64,000 nucleotides of DNA from positions 62,001 through 126,000 of the forward strand of contig CAVRJN010000008.1 of the NCBI GenBank assembly GCA_963721585.1, read 5' to 3'. Under the pieces are notes generated by a model. The model was not told the DNA's origin. It ran no database searches and saw only the letters and a list, made by a program, of their open reading frames with translations. This DNA comes from Bog-473 sp963721585. Its GTDB lineage: Bacteria > Actinomycetota > Acidimicrobiia > Acidimicrobiales > RAAP-2. Shown piece by piece: positions 1 to 8,582 of the stretch. Made by a program: the position numbers and the translations under genes. The stretch's first letter is position 1; every line of letters begins with the position of its first letter.

Positions 1-170
1 TGACCGGGTGCCACCTCGAACGCCAGCGAATGCCAGCTCGCTCCCAATCCGAGCGCGGCGAAGGCCGCATTGTGCAGTAGGGGCGACAGCGAATGCGCGA
101 TCGGGCTGCCGATGACTCCCACCAGCCGCGTGTCGGGACCGGCGTCGGCCCGCGCGCCGTCGATCGTCAC
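1..170 (-). CDS. aroE: Shikimate dehydrogenase, N-terminal part (cut by window edge)
   Basis: NADPH-dependent reduction of 3-dehydroshikimate in the aromatic amino-acid pathway. Only about 56 N-terminal residues are present. They show the family's substrate-binding opening, GVIGSPIAHSLSPLLHNAAF, with the conserved S-x-S-P-x-x-H-N core. The likely start is a GTG at 170, 13 nt after the mltG stop, as the last gene of the alaS-ruvX-mltG-aroE run. The reading frame leaves the window at base 1. Identity is clear from the motif; nothing can be said of the NADP-binding half. Confidence 0.85.
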   Translation of the reverse strand, partial: MTIDGARADAGPDTRLVGVIGSPIAHSLSPLLHNAAFAALGLGASWHSLAFEVAPG

Positions 171-183
171 GACGGGGCCCAGC

Positions 184-1383
184 TCAGGGGAGACCACGGC
201 TCTTGGCCAGCTGCTCATTGGCCAGCTGTTCGGCGTAGGTGTCCGAGAAGGCCATCGTGCCGTTCTTGTTCACCAGCACGAAGTACAACCAGGCGCCAGC
301 CGGCGGGTGGACCGCAGCCTCGAGCGCATCCATGGAAGGCATGCAGATGGGCGTCGGCGTCAGACCGTTCGTGAGATACGTGTTGTACGGGGACTGGATC
401 TTGAGGTCCTGTGCGGTCACGGCTCCCCCGTCCTGGCCCAGCGCGTACAGAACGGTCGAGTCCATCTGGAGCGGCGTGCCCTGGGCCAGGCGGTTGTAGA
501 TGACCCGGGCCGTATCGGGCATGTTGACCGGGATGTACCCCTCCTTCTCCACGATCGACGCGACGATGAGGACCTGGTACGGCGTCATGCCCAGCGCGCC
601 GGCCGACGCGCTGGTGAGGCCGGCCACGGCGCTGTCGTGGTCGAAGCGCTGCACCATGTCCGTGAGAATGGCGGTGTCGCTCTCGCCGGGGAGGATCAGG
701 TAGGTCCCGGTGCCGAGCATGCCCTCCAGGTTGTCAGGATCGGTCGCGGTGATCGTCGAATGCACGGCACCGCTGGCCTCGGCCTTCGCGAAACCCCCCT
801 CGGCGTGACCGGGCAGGCTGTCCACCTGCCCAGCCACCTCGGAGAACGTGAACCCCGGCCGCACGTCGACCGGGTAGATGTTCGGACCCGCCGCCAGGAG
901 CGTCCGCACCTCCGAGAAGGCCAGGTTCTGGTGCATCGCGTAGCTGCCGGGGAGAACGGACGGCGTGCCGTGGAAAACCTCCGACACCTCGAAGGCCAGT
1001 GAGCTCCCGATCACGTGCTGCCGGCTCAGGGCGTCGACGATGGAATCCGTCGACTCTCCCTGGTGCACGGTGACCACCACCTGTGGTCCGGGTGGTCCCA
1101 GCGCGTGGGACTCCAGCTCGTACCAGAGCACGAAGGCCAGGATGAGGACCAGCAGTCCCCCACCGATGCCGAGCAGGATGCGGCGCCTCCGACGCACCCG
1201 GGCCGAACGGGTCGCCCGGCGTGCGGTGCGGCTCGGCGTCTCCTCCCCGTTTGTTGTCGCAACGGCCCCGGCCTCCGCCCGGTCGTCGGGCCCCGGCTCC
1301 GGCCACGGCAGTTCCTGATCGGAATCGGAATCGGGGCCGGCACCACCCACTTCGCCGTCGAAGGGATCGATGGGCCCGCTCAT
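184..1383 (-). CDS. mltG: Endolytic murein transglycosylase MltG
   Basis: Membrane-anchored lytic transglycosylase that cuts nascent glycan strands and helps set their length. The 399-aa protein has a charged, disordered cytoplasmic N-terminus (about 1-67), one transmembrane helix (about 69-89, LLGIGGGLLVLILAFVLWY), then a LysM-like/YceG extracellular domain. The active-site segment ASIVEKEG lies at about 275-282 and matches the catalytic glutamate region of the family, followed by the N-x-R-L segment typical of it. The ATG at 1383 overlaps the ruvX stop (ATGA), so translation is probably coupled. Being paired with ruvX and aroE is the usual order in this part of actinobacterial and Firmicutes genomes. 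Confidence 0.93.
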   Translation of the reverse strand: MSGPIDPFDGEVGGAGPDSDSDQELPWPEPGPDDRAEAGAVATTNGEETPSRTARRATRSARVRRRRRILLGIGGGLLVLILAFVLWYELESHALGPPGPQVVVTVHQGESTDSIVDALSRQHVIGSSLAFEVSEVFHGTPSVLPGSYAMHQNLAFSEVRTLLAAGPNIYPVDVRPGFTFSEVAGQVDSLPGHAEGGFAKAEASGAVHSTITATDPDNLEGMLGTGTYLILPGESDTAILTDMVQRFDHDSAVAGLTSASAGALGMTPYQVLIVASIVEKEGYIPVNMPDTARVIYNRLAQGTPLQMDSTVLYALGQDGGAVTAQDLKIQSPYNTYLTNGLTPTPICMPSMDALEAAVHPPAGAWLYFVLVNKNGTMAFSDTYAEQLANEQLAKSRGLP

Positions 1384-1832
1384 GCGTTGTCCAGCCAGGC
1401 CTGCAGCAGCACCATGGCGGCCGCACTGTCGACGACCTTGCGCGCCGCCTTCCCGGTCCGCCCCGCCGCCCGCAGCGAGCGTTCGGCCTCGACCGTGGTG
1501 AACCGCTCGTCGGCTGTCTCGACCGACACCCCGAACGGCTCGAGGAGCTCCCGAAGTGCCGCCGCCTCGTTGAGCGCCGACTGCGCCGCCGGCCCGACCT
1601 CGCCCGAGAGGCTCAGCGGGAGCCCGACCACGACGGTCGATGCCTCCACCTCGCGCACGGCGTCGACCACGGCGACGCGGTCGCGCGCCGCGTCACCACT
1701 GCGCTGGATCGTGCCCCATGGGCTGGCCAGACTGCGCCGGCTGTCGCTGTAGGCCACGCCGATGCGGCGTGCCCCCAGGTCCAGCGCGGCCACCCGGCCC
1801 GGGCCGCGCCCGGACGTACCGTCGTCGCTCAC
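1380..1832 (-). CDS. ruvX: Putative pre-16S rRNA nuclease / Holliday-junction resolvase-like YqgF
   Basis: RNase H-fold protein of the YqgF/RuvX family, implicated in maturation of the 16S rRNA 5' end. The 150-aa product opens with the catalytic motif ALDLGARRIGVAYSD and has the later acidic elements ERFTTVEAE and DSAAAMVLLQ. Length is normal for the family. The start is GTG at 1832, overlapping the alaS stop as GTGA; the stop overlaps the mltG start as ATGA. It is thus locked between two coupled junctions in the alaS operon. Confidence 0.92.
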   Translation of the reverse strand: MSDDGTSGRGPGRVAALDLGARRIGVAYSDSRRSLASPWGTIQRSGDAARDRVAVVDAVREVEASTVVVGLPLSLSGEVGPAAQSALNEAAALRELLEPFGVSVETADERFTTVEAERSLRAAGRTGKAARKVVDSAAAMVLLQAWLDNA

Positions 1833-4435
1833 GCGGACAGGAGCCGGTGCGCCTCGGCCAGCGCCGCCTCAATCCCGGACGGGTCCTTCCCACCGGCCGT
1901 GGCGACCTCGGGGGAACCGCCGCCGCCGCCGCCGACCATCGGCCCGAGCGTGCGCACGAGCTGGCTGGCGTCTGGCCTGCCCCCGGTGGCGGCGACGATC
2001 GCCACTTTCGTCCCGTCGGGGGACCCGCCGAGCACGACGGCGCGCACGCCGTCGTGACGCAGGATCGACTGGGCCAGCGTCCGCAGGGCGTCGGGATCCA
2101 CCTGGTCGCGGCGGGCCACCACCACCCCGCCGTCCGCCGCGGCCGCAGCGGCCAATGTCGTGGCTTCCGCGTCGCTCGACTGCTGGCGCAGACGCGCCAA
2201 CTCCTTCTCGGCATCGCGCTGGCGCTCGGCCAGGCGGCCGATGGCGGCGAGCAGCTCGTCGGGCTCGGTGCGCAGCAGCTCGGCGGCCGACTGCACCAGA
2301 CGCTCGCGCTGCACGGCCCGCTCCAGCGACGCGTGGCCCGTCAGCGCGAAGATCCGCCGCGTGTTGGCCCCGGTGGAGCCCTCCGACAACAGCGTGATGG
2401 GGCCGATCTGCCCGAGCGAGTCCACGTGGGTGCCGCCGCAGAACTCGAGCGAGGAGGCGCCGGCGCGCACGACGCGCACCGATGCGCCGTACTTGTCGCC
2501 GAAGTACGCGATGGCCCCCATGTCCTCGGCCTCCTCGCGCGATGTCTCGGTGGTCTCCACACCGACGTTGGTCAACACGGCCTCGTTGGCCAGTGCGAAG
2601 ACCTCGTCGAGCTCCTCGCGGGTCGGCGCAGAATGATGCGAGAAGTCGAAGCGCAGATAGTCGGGCGAGACGAGCGACCCCTGCTGGCGCACGTGGTCGC
2701 CGAGCACGGCACGCAGGGCCGAGTGCAAGAGGTGGGTCGCCGTGTGGTTGCGCCGGATGGCCTCCCGGCGCTCCCCGTCGATGGTGGCGAGCGCGTCCTG
2801 TCCGGCCCGCACCTCACCGGTCACCCGCGCCCGGTGCACCACCAGCCCGGGCACGGCATTGACCGTGTCCACGACCTCGGCGATGCCCGACTCGGTGACG
2901 ATGGTGCCCGTGTCGCCCACCTGTCCGCCGCTCTCGGCGTAGAACGGCGTCCGGTCCAAGAAGATCTCGACTTCCCGGCTGCCGTCTTCAGGGCCGGCGC
3001 CGTCCGCGCCGTCGGCGCCCTCGGCGCCCTCGAGCACCGCGACCACGCGCGACGGCACCTCGTAGTTCTCCTGGCCCCGGCCCACGAACGGCGTCGGCCC
3101 CTCGGCCTGGAGCAGCGCCCGGTAGACCGCCTCGTCACCCGCCCGCGAGTACTTGGCCGCGGCCCGGGCACGCTCCCGCTGCGCCGCCATGGCCGCATCG
3201 AAACCCGTCCGGTCGACCTCCACGCCGGCATCGTGCGCCAGCTCCTCGGTCAGCTCGACCGGGAAGCCGTGGGTGTCGTGCAGGGTGAAGGCCACGTCGC
3301 CCGCCAGCACCTTCGCCCCGGTGGCGAACGCCTCCTCCAACCGGGACAACCCGGCCCGCAAGGTGCGATCGAACCCGGCCTCCTCACGCGCCACCACGTT
3401 CACGATCAGGTCCTGCTGCGCCCGCAGCGCCGGATAGGCCTCGCCCAGCACCTTGGTGGCCGCCTGCACCAGCGCCGGCCCGATCGGCTTCTCGACCCCG
3501 GTTCGGCGGGCGGCCAGGACGGCCCGGCGCACGACGCGCCGCAGCACGTACCCCCGTCCCTCGTTGGCCGGCAGCACGCCGTCGGCCACGAGCATGGAGA
3601 AGGCGCGGCCGTGGTCGGCCAGGACGCGCAGCGCGACGTCGGTGGCCGGGTCGGCCCCGTAGCCGGTGCCCAGGATGGAGGCCGCCGCATCGATGATCGG
3701 CGCGAACAGGTCGGTGTCGAACACGGAATCGTGTCCCTGCAGAACGGGGAGGATCCGCTCCAGCCCCGCGCCGGTGTCGATGTTCTTACGGGGCAGCTCG
3801 CTGAGCGTGCCCCCGGCGTCGCGGCTGTACTGCATGAAGACCAGATTCCACATCTCCACGAAGCGGGCGTCGCCACCGTGCTTGGGGCCGCCGTCGTGCC
3901 CGTAGGCCTCACCGAGATCCAGGAAGATCTCCGAATCGGGACCGCAGGGCCCCGTATCGCCCATGGCCCAGAAGTTGTCCTCGTCGCCCATGCGCTGAAT
4001 GCGCTCGGGCCGCACGCCGACCTTGTCGATCCAGAGCTGCTCGGCCTCGTCGTCGCCTTCGTGCACCGTGATCCAGAGGCGGTCGCCGTCGAGGCCGAAG
4101 ACCTCCGTGAGGAGCTCCCAGGCCATCGGGATCGCCTCGTCCTTGAAGTAGTCCCCGAAGCTGAAGTTGCCCAGCATCTCGAAGAAGGTGCAGTGGTAGG
4201 TGTCGGTCCCGATGATCTCGATGTCGGGGGTCCGGAAGCACTTCTGGATGGAGGTGGCCCGAGGCCAGGGCGCCTGCTCCTCTCCGAGGAAATAGGGCTT
4301 GAAGGGCACCATCCCCGCGATGGTGAAGAGGACCGAGGGGTCGTGCGGAATGAGGCTGGCGGAAGGGACGATGGCGTGGCCCCGGTCCGCAAAGAAGCGC
4401 GTGAAGGCCGCCCGCAGTCCGTTGGCGTCCATCAC
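1829..4435 (-). CDS. alaS: Alanyl-tRNA synthetase
   Basis: Charges tRNA-Ala. The 868-aa protein is full length. It has the class II catalytic core at the N-terminus (FTIAGMVPFKPYF; TFFEMLGNFSFGDYF), the editing domain with NHTATHLLHSALR (HxxxH) and the zinc-site segment FCGGTHV, then a coiled-coil (about 710-755) and a DHHA1-like glycine-rich C-terminal domain (GGGGGG). The first codon is GTG at 4435 followed directly by ATG at 4432; either may be used. It heads the alaS-ruvX-mltG-aroE run. The gap before it (4436-4479) is only 44 bp, so no separate promoter was identified. Confidence 0.97.
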   Translation of the reverse strand: MMDANGLRAAFTRFFADRGHAIVPSASLIPHDPSVLFTIAGMVPFKPYFLGEEQAPWPRATSIQKCFRTPDIEIIGTDTYHCTFFEMLGNFSFGDYFKDEAIPMAWELLTEVFGLDGDRLWITVHEGDDEAEQLWIDKVGVRPERIQRMGDEDNFWAMGDTGPCGPDSEIFLDLGEAYGHDGGPKHGGDARFVEMWNLVFMQYSRDAGGTLSELPRKNIDTGAGLERILPVLQGHDSVFDTDLFAPIIDAAASILGTGYGADPATDVALRVLADHGRAFSMLVADGVLPANEGRGYVLRRVVRRAVLAARRTGVEKPIGPALVQAATKVLGEAYPALRAQQDLIVNVVAREEAGFDRTLRAGLSRLEEAFATGAKVLAGDVAFTLHDTHGFPVELTEELAHDAGVEVDRTGFDAAMAAQRERARAAAKYSRAGDEAVYRALLQAEGPTPFVGRGQENYEVPSRVVAVLEGAEGADGADGAGPEDGSREVEIFLDRTPFYAESGGQVGDTGTIVTESGIAEVVDTVNAVPGLVVHRARVTGEVRAGQDALATIDGERREAIRRNHTATHLLHSALRAVLGDHVRQQGSLVSPDYLRFDFSHHSAPTREELDEVFALANEAVLTNVGVETTETSREEAEDMGAIAYFGDKYGASVRVVRAGASSLEFCGGTHVDSLGQIGPITLLSEGSTGANTRRIFALTGHASLERAVQRERLVQSAAELLRTEPDELLAAIGRLAERQRDAEKELARLRQQSSDAEATTLAAAAAADGGVVVARRDQVDPDALRTLAQSILRHDGVRAVVLGGSPDGTKVAIVAATGGRPDASQLVRTLGPMVGGGGGGSPEVATAGGKDPSGIEAALAEAHRLLSA

Positions 4436-4479
4436 TGCAGCTTACCGGGGGCAAAAACGGATCCGGGGCAGCCACGGCA

Positions 4480-7302
4480 TCAGGCCGAGGACATCCCCAC
4501 AATGGGTTTGTTCAGGGTCGTGCCGCCGGTCGACCCGTAGAACAGGGTGTCGCCGTACGTGAAGATCCCGCCGTCGGCGGCCACCAGCCAGTAGCCATCC
4601 CCGTTCGGGCTGGCGGCCATGCCGACCACCGGCTTGTTCAGGTGGAGGGAACCGGCGGAGCCGAAGAACTGCGCGCCGCCGTAGGTGAAGATGCCGCCGT
4701 CGGCGGCCACCAGCCAGTAACCGTTGCCGCCCGGCCCCGCCGCCATGCCCACGACGGGCGAGTTCAGCCGCAGGGACCCCGTCGATCCGTAGAACTGCGC
4801 GTCGCCGTAGGCGAAGATGCCGCCGTCGGAGGCCACCAGCCAGTAGCCGCGGCCGTCGGGCGTGGCGGCCATACCCACGATCGGCTTGTTCAGGCTCATG
4901 GCGCCGGTGGAACCGAAGAAGGGTGCATCGCCGAAGCTGAAGATGCCGCCGTCGGAGGCCACCAGCCAGTAGCCGTTGCCGTCGGGCGTGGCGGCCATGC
5001 CCACGATCGGCCTGTTGAGGTGTCGCCCACCCATTGAGCCGAGGAAGCGGGCGTCGCCGAAGCTGAAGATGCCGCCGTCGGACGCCACCAGCCAGTAGCC
5101 GTTGCTGCTCGGTGTGTCCGCCATGCCCACCACCGGTGCGTTCAGCTGCATGCCACCGGTGCTGCCCCAGAAGCCGGCGTCCCCGAAGTCGAAGACCCCC
5201 CCGTCGGAAGCGACGAAGCGGTAGCCCTCGCCACAGTTGAGGTTGCCGCCGAAGCCGTAATGGTCGGCTGCCGATTGGGCGGACACGCCCTGCGAGTTGC
5301 CGACGGTGACATCCACGCACTGCGCGGACGGCGCGTCCGGCGGGACGACGGTGATGGAGGTGGCCGTCTGCGACACAATGCGACCGCCGCCCACCGACCC
5401 GAATGTCACCGAGGTGGCGTTGCCGAACCCACCCCCGTCGATCGTGATGGCGCCGCTGCCGCTGACCGGGCCCGTGTCGGGACTCACGGCGGCGACCGAC
5501 GGGCATCCGTCCGCGCCTTGCAGCGCGGGGGCCAGGTTCTGGTCGACCGGTGTGCCGAGCCCGCTGGCCGGGTCGAAGCCGTTCGTGGCGGCGAAGAGCC
5601 CGCCGTTGGTGTCGGTGAAGTCGTTGTTGCCCTGCGTGACGTCGGTGAACGTGTCGCTGTCGGCGCTTTGCGCCGCGTAGAGCGCGGGGGCGACGCGGCC
5701 CAACGCCCTGAAGCAGCCCTGGTTCGTATCGGCGAAGAGGCCGGCATTGGTCGGCGCGGCCACGCTGGTGCCCCCGAAGCCACTCCAGTGGCCGTTCCAG
5801 TAGGCGGCCACCCCGCCGGCGGACGGGTCCGACGGATAGGAGAAGTCCGGCACCGCCCGGCAGGAACTGAGCCGGCACGGGGTGGTGTCGGGCCCCGACG
5901 CCACGGGTTGCCCCGGGTTGGCGGGCCACTCGAGGGAGTACCCCCCGCCGCCGGCGCCGAGGGTGGTGTTGCCCGAGCAGGTCGACGGCGACACCGAGCC
6001 CTCGCAGTCGTTCCAGACCGATTGCGAGGAGACCGATGTGGTGGGCAGGGCCGTGCCGCCCGCGCTCACGACATCGGGCTGCGAGCCGGGATCGTCGACG
6101 GCGAGCACGCCCGAGCCGTTCGTCGGATGGCAGTCCTCGGATCCGGCGTCGCCCGAGGCGGCGACGACGGTCTGCCCCTGCAGGGCCATGCGCTGGAAGA
6201 TCCCGTTCTCCGTCTGCCGATCGGTGGCGGACATGCTCGCCTCGCACACGCCCCAGCTCGTCGAGACGACCTGTGTGGTGTCGTCGCTGGCGATCCGGTC
6301 GAAGAGGTCGAATGCCTGCGCGTCGTCACCGTTGGGCGCTTCGTAGACGACGAGGGAGGCGGAGGGGGCGTCGAAAGCGGCCAGTTCCGTATCGAGCGCG
6401 GCCTCGCCCGATCCCTGGCCCGGGCCGACGGCGCCCCCGTCGACGAGCACGTTGCGGATGGTATTGGTGAGGCCGTAACAGGCCTCGAAGGCGGCGAAGT
6501 CGCTCGCCGCGTACTGCTCGAACTCCACGATGGCGACGGACTGCCCGATCCCGGTTCGCCCCTGAGCGAAGAGCTGGTCGAGGCCGAAGAGGGAGGACAG
6601 TTGCGTCGAGGTGTACGTGCCTCCGAATGCCACGCCCTGGGCACCGCTGCATGCCTGGGGTGTGCGTGCGTGGGCCTGGGAGCCGGACTCCGGCGACTCG
6701 GTCGTCGACCCCGCCGCATGGCCCTGCTTGAGCATGTCGTGCTCCTCGAAGAGACCGTCGAGGCCGACCACCCCGGTCACGACCCCGTTCAGGGAGGACG
6801 GCACCTGCGGCGATGCCGTGTTGACGATGGCCCGGGCGGACTGTCCGGGCGCCCGCACCGACTCCAGCGGCGTGCCGAGCGCGGCCGAGATCACCGACGC
6901 CGTGCCGCTGACCGGCAACAGCGTGCTGCCCGGCACGGGTGAGCCGACGGTCAGCCCCTCGCCACGCAGGGCGGAGGACACCTGGGCCACCTCGGCCGGA
7001 GCCGGCCCGTACTGCGCCGCGTACTGCGCCGCGGTCAGATAGTTCCGGTAGTCGGGTGACCCGGGGGTCGACACGGCGTCGACGGCTTGGGAGAGGCCCG
7101 AGGGGTTCTGGCCGGCCAGGACGACGTCGAGGTCGAGCACCTGGCCGGCGGGTGGGGCGCCGTACTGGGTGGAGCCCGCAGGCACGGAGGGCACGGCCTG
7201 CGGCAGGACGACCCGGCCCGGGGCGGCGGCGGCGCTCACCGAGGCGGGGGCCAGCACGCCCGCGATGAGCGCGGCGGCCAGCACGGCCCAGCCTCGGTTC
7301 AC
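4480..7302 (-). CDS. Secreted S53 (sedolisin/kumamolisin) peptidase with IPT domain and six C-terminal repeats
   Basis: Predicted secreted acid-type serine-carboxyl peptidase, 940 aa. In order: signal peptide (1-24), pro-kumamolisin activation domain (about 30-185), S53 catalytic domain (about 220-605), an IPT/TIG beta-domain (about 608-690), and six ~42-residue repeats (about 692-940) of the form GYWLVASDGGIFSFGDAxF. The catalytic set is visible: E300 and D304 in SGEAALDTELA, D385 in ASGDAG, S513 in GGTSVAAP. The repeats probably form a propeller-like or binding domain (inference). The start is GTG at 7302, overlapping the rarA stop as GTGA. Sitting between rarA and alaS, it looks inserted into a housekeeping run. 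Peptide specificity and the role of the repeats are not known. Confidence 0.9.
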   Translation of the reverse strand: MNRGWAVLAAALIAGVLAPASVSAAAAPGRVVLPQAVPSVPAGSTQYGAPPAGQVLDLDVVLAGQNPSGLSQAVDAVSTPGSPDYRNYLTAAQYAAQYGPAPAEVAQVSSALRGEGLTVGSPVPGSTLLPVSGTASVISAALGTPLESVRAPGQSARAIVNTASPQVPSSLNGVVTGVVGLDGLFEEHDMLKQGHAAGSTTESPESGSQAHARTPQACSGAQGVAFGGTYTSTQLSSLFGLDQLFAQGRTGIGQSVAIVEFEQYAASDFAAFEACYGLTNTIRNVLVDGGAVGPGQGSGEAALDTELAAFDAPSASLVVYEAPNGDDAQAFDLFDRIASDDTTQVVSTSWGVCEASMSATDRQTENGIFQRMALQGQTVVAASGDAGSEDCHPTNGSGVLAVDDPGSQPDVVSAGGTALPTTSVSSQSVWNDCEGSVSPSTCSGNTTLGAGGGGYSLEWPANPGQPVASGPDTTPCRLSSCRAVPDFSYPSDPSAGGVAAYWNGHWSGFGGTSVAAPTNAGLFADTNQGCFRALGRVAPALYAAQSADSDTFTDVTQGNNDFTDTNGGLFAATNGFDPASGLGTPVDQNLAPALQGADGCPSVAAVSPDTGPVSGSGAITIDGGGFGNATSVTFGSVGGGRIVSQTATSITVVPPDAPSAQCVDVTVGNSQGVSAQSAADHYGFGGNLNCGEGYRFVASDGGVFDFGDAGFWGSTGGMQLNAPVVGMADTPSSNGYWLVASDGGIFSFGDARFLGSMGGRHLNRPIVGMAATPDGNGYWLVASDGGIFSFGDAPFFGSTGAMSLNKPIVGMAATPDGRGYWLVASDGGIFAYGDAQFYGSTGSLRLNSPVVGMAAGPGGNGYWLVAADGGIFTYGGAQFFGSAGSLHLNKPVVGMAASPNGDGYWLVAADGGIFTYGDTLFYGSTGGTTLNKPIVGMSSA
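4495..5236 (-). repeat. Six tandem 126-bp coding repeats of the S53 peptidase
   Basis: In-frame tandem repeat of about 126 bp (42 codons), six copies, each with the core VA(S/A)DGG(I/V)F, then GD, GS, LN and (V/I)VGM. The three middle copies are nearly identical in protein, suggesting recent duplication or gene conversion. Copy number could vary between strains. Confidence 0.9.
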
Positions 7303-8582
7303 GAATCAGCCTCCCTGCGCCGGTCCGGGTCGCGCGCCGTGGGCTCGTAGTACACCCGTCCCTCGAGCGCGTCAGGACGATACTGCTGGTGGACCACCCC
7401 CGAGGGGTCGTCATGGGGGTAGACGTACCCCTCGCCGTGCCCCAGGGTGGCGGCGCCCTTGTAGTGCGCGTCCCGCAGGTGCGTGGGCACCTCCTGGCTC
7501 ACGCTCGAACGCACATCGGCCTGGGCCCGGCCGAGTGCGACCACCACGGCGTTGGACTTGGGGGCCCGGGCCAGGTAGATCACGGCCTCGGCCAGGTTGA
7601 GCGCGGCCTCGGGCAAGCCGACGTACTCGACGGCCCGGGCCGCCGCCTCGGCCACCAGGAGGGCCTGCGGATCGGCCAGTCCGATGTCCTCGCTGGCCAG
7701 GATCACCATGCGGCGGGCCAGGAAGCGCGGGTCCTCGCCCGCCTCGATCATGCGGGCCATCCAGTAGAGGCCGGCATCGGGGTCCGAGCCCCGGACACTC
7801 TTGATGAGCGCGCTGATCTGGTCGTAGTGCTCGTCGGCGCCCTGGTGGAAGAGGCGGCCGTCCCGGGCCCGGGCCATGTCCTCCATGGTCAGCACCACCC
7901 GGGCGTCGTCGGAACCCGCGGCGCCGCGCGCCAGGGCCACCGCCGTCTCCACCGTCGTCAGCGCGGCACGGGCGTCGCCCTCGCAGGCCGCCACCACCGC
8001 GTCGATGGCGTCGTCCTCGGCGTCCGCCCCCTCCAAGTCCAGCCCACGCCGGATCAGCGTGCGCAGGTTGTCCGGCGACAAGGCGTGCAGCCGCCACAGT
8101 GAGGCCCGGCTCAACAGGGGCGGATTCACCTCGAAGAAGGGGTTCTCGGTGGTGGCGCCGATGAGTACGACGAGCCCGTCCTCGACGGCCGGCAGCAGCA
8201 CGTCCTGCTGGGACTTGCTGAAGCGGTGCACCTCGTCGATGAAGAGCATGGTGCCCTGGCCCTGCTCGCCCAGGCGGCGCTGGGCCTCGGCCAGGGCCTC
8301 CCGCACGTCCTTCACGCCGGCGGCCGTGGCCGAGAGCGTGATCAGGTGCTTGGCGGTGGCGTCGGCCAGGAGGCGGGCCAAGGTGGTCTTGCCGGTGCCG
8401 GCGGGGCCCCACAGGATCGACGACCCGACCCGGTCGGACTCGGCCAGCCGGCGCAAGGGGGCACCGGGGCCGATGAGGTGTTCCTGCCCGACGACGTCGT
8501 CGAGGGTGCGCGGGCGGAGACGGGCCGCCAGGGGCGCCCGGCGCTGGAGGCGGCGGTCGGCTGCGTCGGCGAAGAGGCTCAG
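7299..8582 (-). CDS. rarA: Replication-associated recombination protein A (RarA/MgsA), AAA+ ATPase
   Basis: Clamp-loader-related ATPase acting at stalled replication forks. Walker A is GPAGTGKTT (about 59-67), Walker B LFIDEVHRF, then the sensor segment GATTENPFFEV and the C-terminal MgsA domain. The first ATG in frame lies at 8456, inside the ATPase fold and would delete about 42 conserved residues. Upstream in frame the sequence reads SLFADAADRRLQRRAPLAAR and RPRTLDDVVGQEHL, the normal RarA N-terminus, but the only codon able to open it is CTG at 8582-8580, just inside an in-frame TGA. That CTG overlaps the aspS stop as CTGA, the same geometry as other coupled junctions here. The product would be 427 aa, the usual family length. 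Confidence 0.88.
   Translation of the reverse strand: MSLFADAADRRLQRRAPLAARLRPRTLDDVVGQEHLIGPGAPLRRLAESDRVGSSILWGPAGTGKTTLARLLADATAKHLITLSATAAGVKDVREALAEAQRRLGEQGQGTMLFIDEVHRFSKSQQDVLLPAVEDGLVVLIGATTENPFFEVNPPLLSRASLWRLHALSPDNLRTLIRRGLDLEGADAEDDAIDAVVAACEGDARAALTTVETAVALARGAAGSDDARVVLTMEDMARARDGRLFHQGADEHYDQISALIKSVRGSDPDAGLYWMARMIEAGEDPRFLARRMVILASEDIGLADPQALLVAEAAARAVEYVGLPEAALNLAEAVIYLARAPKSNAVVVALGRAQADVRSSVSQEVPTHLRDAHYKGAATLGHGEGYVYPHDDPSGVVHQQYRPDALEGRVYYEPTARDPDRRREADS

Noticed and set aside
1640..4540. 966-codon plus-strand ORF opposite alaS
   Set aside because: It is antisense to clear AlaRS, has no domain-like sequence and is the usual high-GC shadow frame.
4442..6247. 601-codon minus-strand ORF within the S53 peptidase
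   Set aside because: Arg/His/Gly-rich shadow in another frame of the repeat-bearing gene.
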